Assembly (NCBI GenBank): GCA_026988015.1
Contig: JALSMA010000073.1
Location: 1 to 34,577 of the forward strand
DNA from: Desulfobulbaceae bacterium
GTDB taxonomy: Bacteria; Desulfobacterota; Desulfobulbia; Desulfobulbales; Desulfocapsaceae
DNA: 34,577 nt
Direction: 5' to 3'
Shown: positions 34,489 through 34,577 of the stretch, piece by piece
Numbering within the stretch: the first letter of the stretch is position 1
Layout: every line of letters starts with the position of its first letter
Notes under the pieces: generated by a model
What the model saw: only the letters and a program-made list of their open reading frames with translations
Database searches by the model: none
Told to the model about the DNA's origin: nothing
Translations under genes and position numbers: made by a program

Positions 34489-34577
34489 ATGGATTTTACT
34501 GACATGAGCCAGTCCGTAAATTTAGCCAATATTTTTACCAAAAGGGCCAATTGTACAAATCCAAGAGTCTTTTTGAG
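34489..34577 (+). CDS. Possible partial CDS running off the right edge
   Basis: A frame opening with ATG at 34489 (second ATG at 34504) continues to the window end. Its beginning, with QSVNLANIFTKRANC, faintly resembles the N-terminus of AMP-binding acyl-CoA ligases, which often begin NIA-x-LL-x-RA. Only about 30 residues are visible and no strong ribosome binding site is seen, so the call is tentative. Sequence past the edge would settle it. Confidence 0.3.
   Translation, partial: MDFTDMSQSVNLANIFTKRANCTNPRVFL

Overview
The window reads as a chromosomal segment of a Gram-negative bacterium, most likely a member of the Desulfobacterota (former Deltaproteobacteria, Desulfobulbales-like). This is inferred from the mix of proteins: a YedF-type sulfur/selenium protein next to a two-[4Fe-4S] CCG-domain protein, FapA, PilT, an MJ0042-type zinc-ribbon protein, a PAS hybrid kinase, and proteobacterial rpsA-ihfB gene order. 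No rRNA, tRNA, CRISPR array, intact insertion sequence or prophage was seen. Most of the content is housekeeping.

Layout. 137-5009 (minus): a metallophosphoesterase, a NYN nuclease fused to a cold-shock-like domain, a membrane PAS hybrid histidine kinase and a small outer-membrane-like protein. 5159-13652 (minus): a metabolic run, zwf, pyk, pta, guaA, guaB, covering pentose-phosphate entry, lower glycolysis, acetyl-phosphate formation and GMP synthesis. 14124-14735 (plus): yciO, convergent with ihfB (minus) across a strong hairpin. 14783-17796 (minus): ihfB-like, rpsA with its own promoter and terminator, and a two-CBS protein. 18269-21561 (plus): a periplasmic PhnD-like binding protein translationally coupled to a membrane diguanylate cyclase, then nadA. 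21597-25592 (minus): a bifunctional aldolase/short-chain dehydrogenase, a zinc-ribbon/pseudo-receiver protein and a PilT-like ATPase. 25782-30535 (plus): ilvD, a membrane-anchored coiled-coil protein, yedF and a CCG-domain Fe-S protein. 30532-33718 (minus): a NifM-like parvulin, FapA and a CBS-ACT protein in one tight operon. 33719-34577 has no convincing gene until a possible partial CDS at the right edge.

Standing out: (i) three copies of a ~170-200 bp nested-palindrome repeat at about 4122, 12000 and 13921, all in gaps beside housekeeping genes; (ii) the NYN plus cold-shock-domain fusion; (iii) the NifM-like/FapA/CBS-ACT operon with no nif gene in sight; (iv) the PhnD-like/diguanylate cyclase pair, a likely ligand-to-c-di-GMP module; (v) a possible 31-codon Cys-containing microprotein at 17928-18023. 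I see no clearly novel multi-gene defence or mobile system. Start sites were moved from the longest frame where a ribosome binding site or family alignment favoured a downstream codon (zwf, pyk, the PhnD-like gene, the aldolase/SDR gene, ilvD, yedF, the Fe-S protein and the nifM-like gene).
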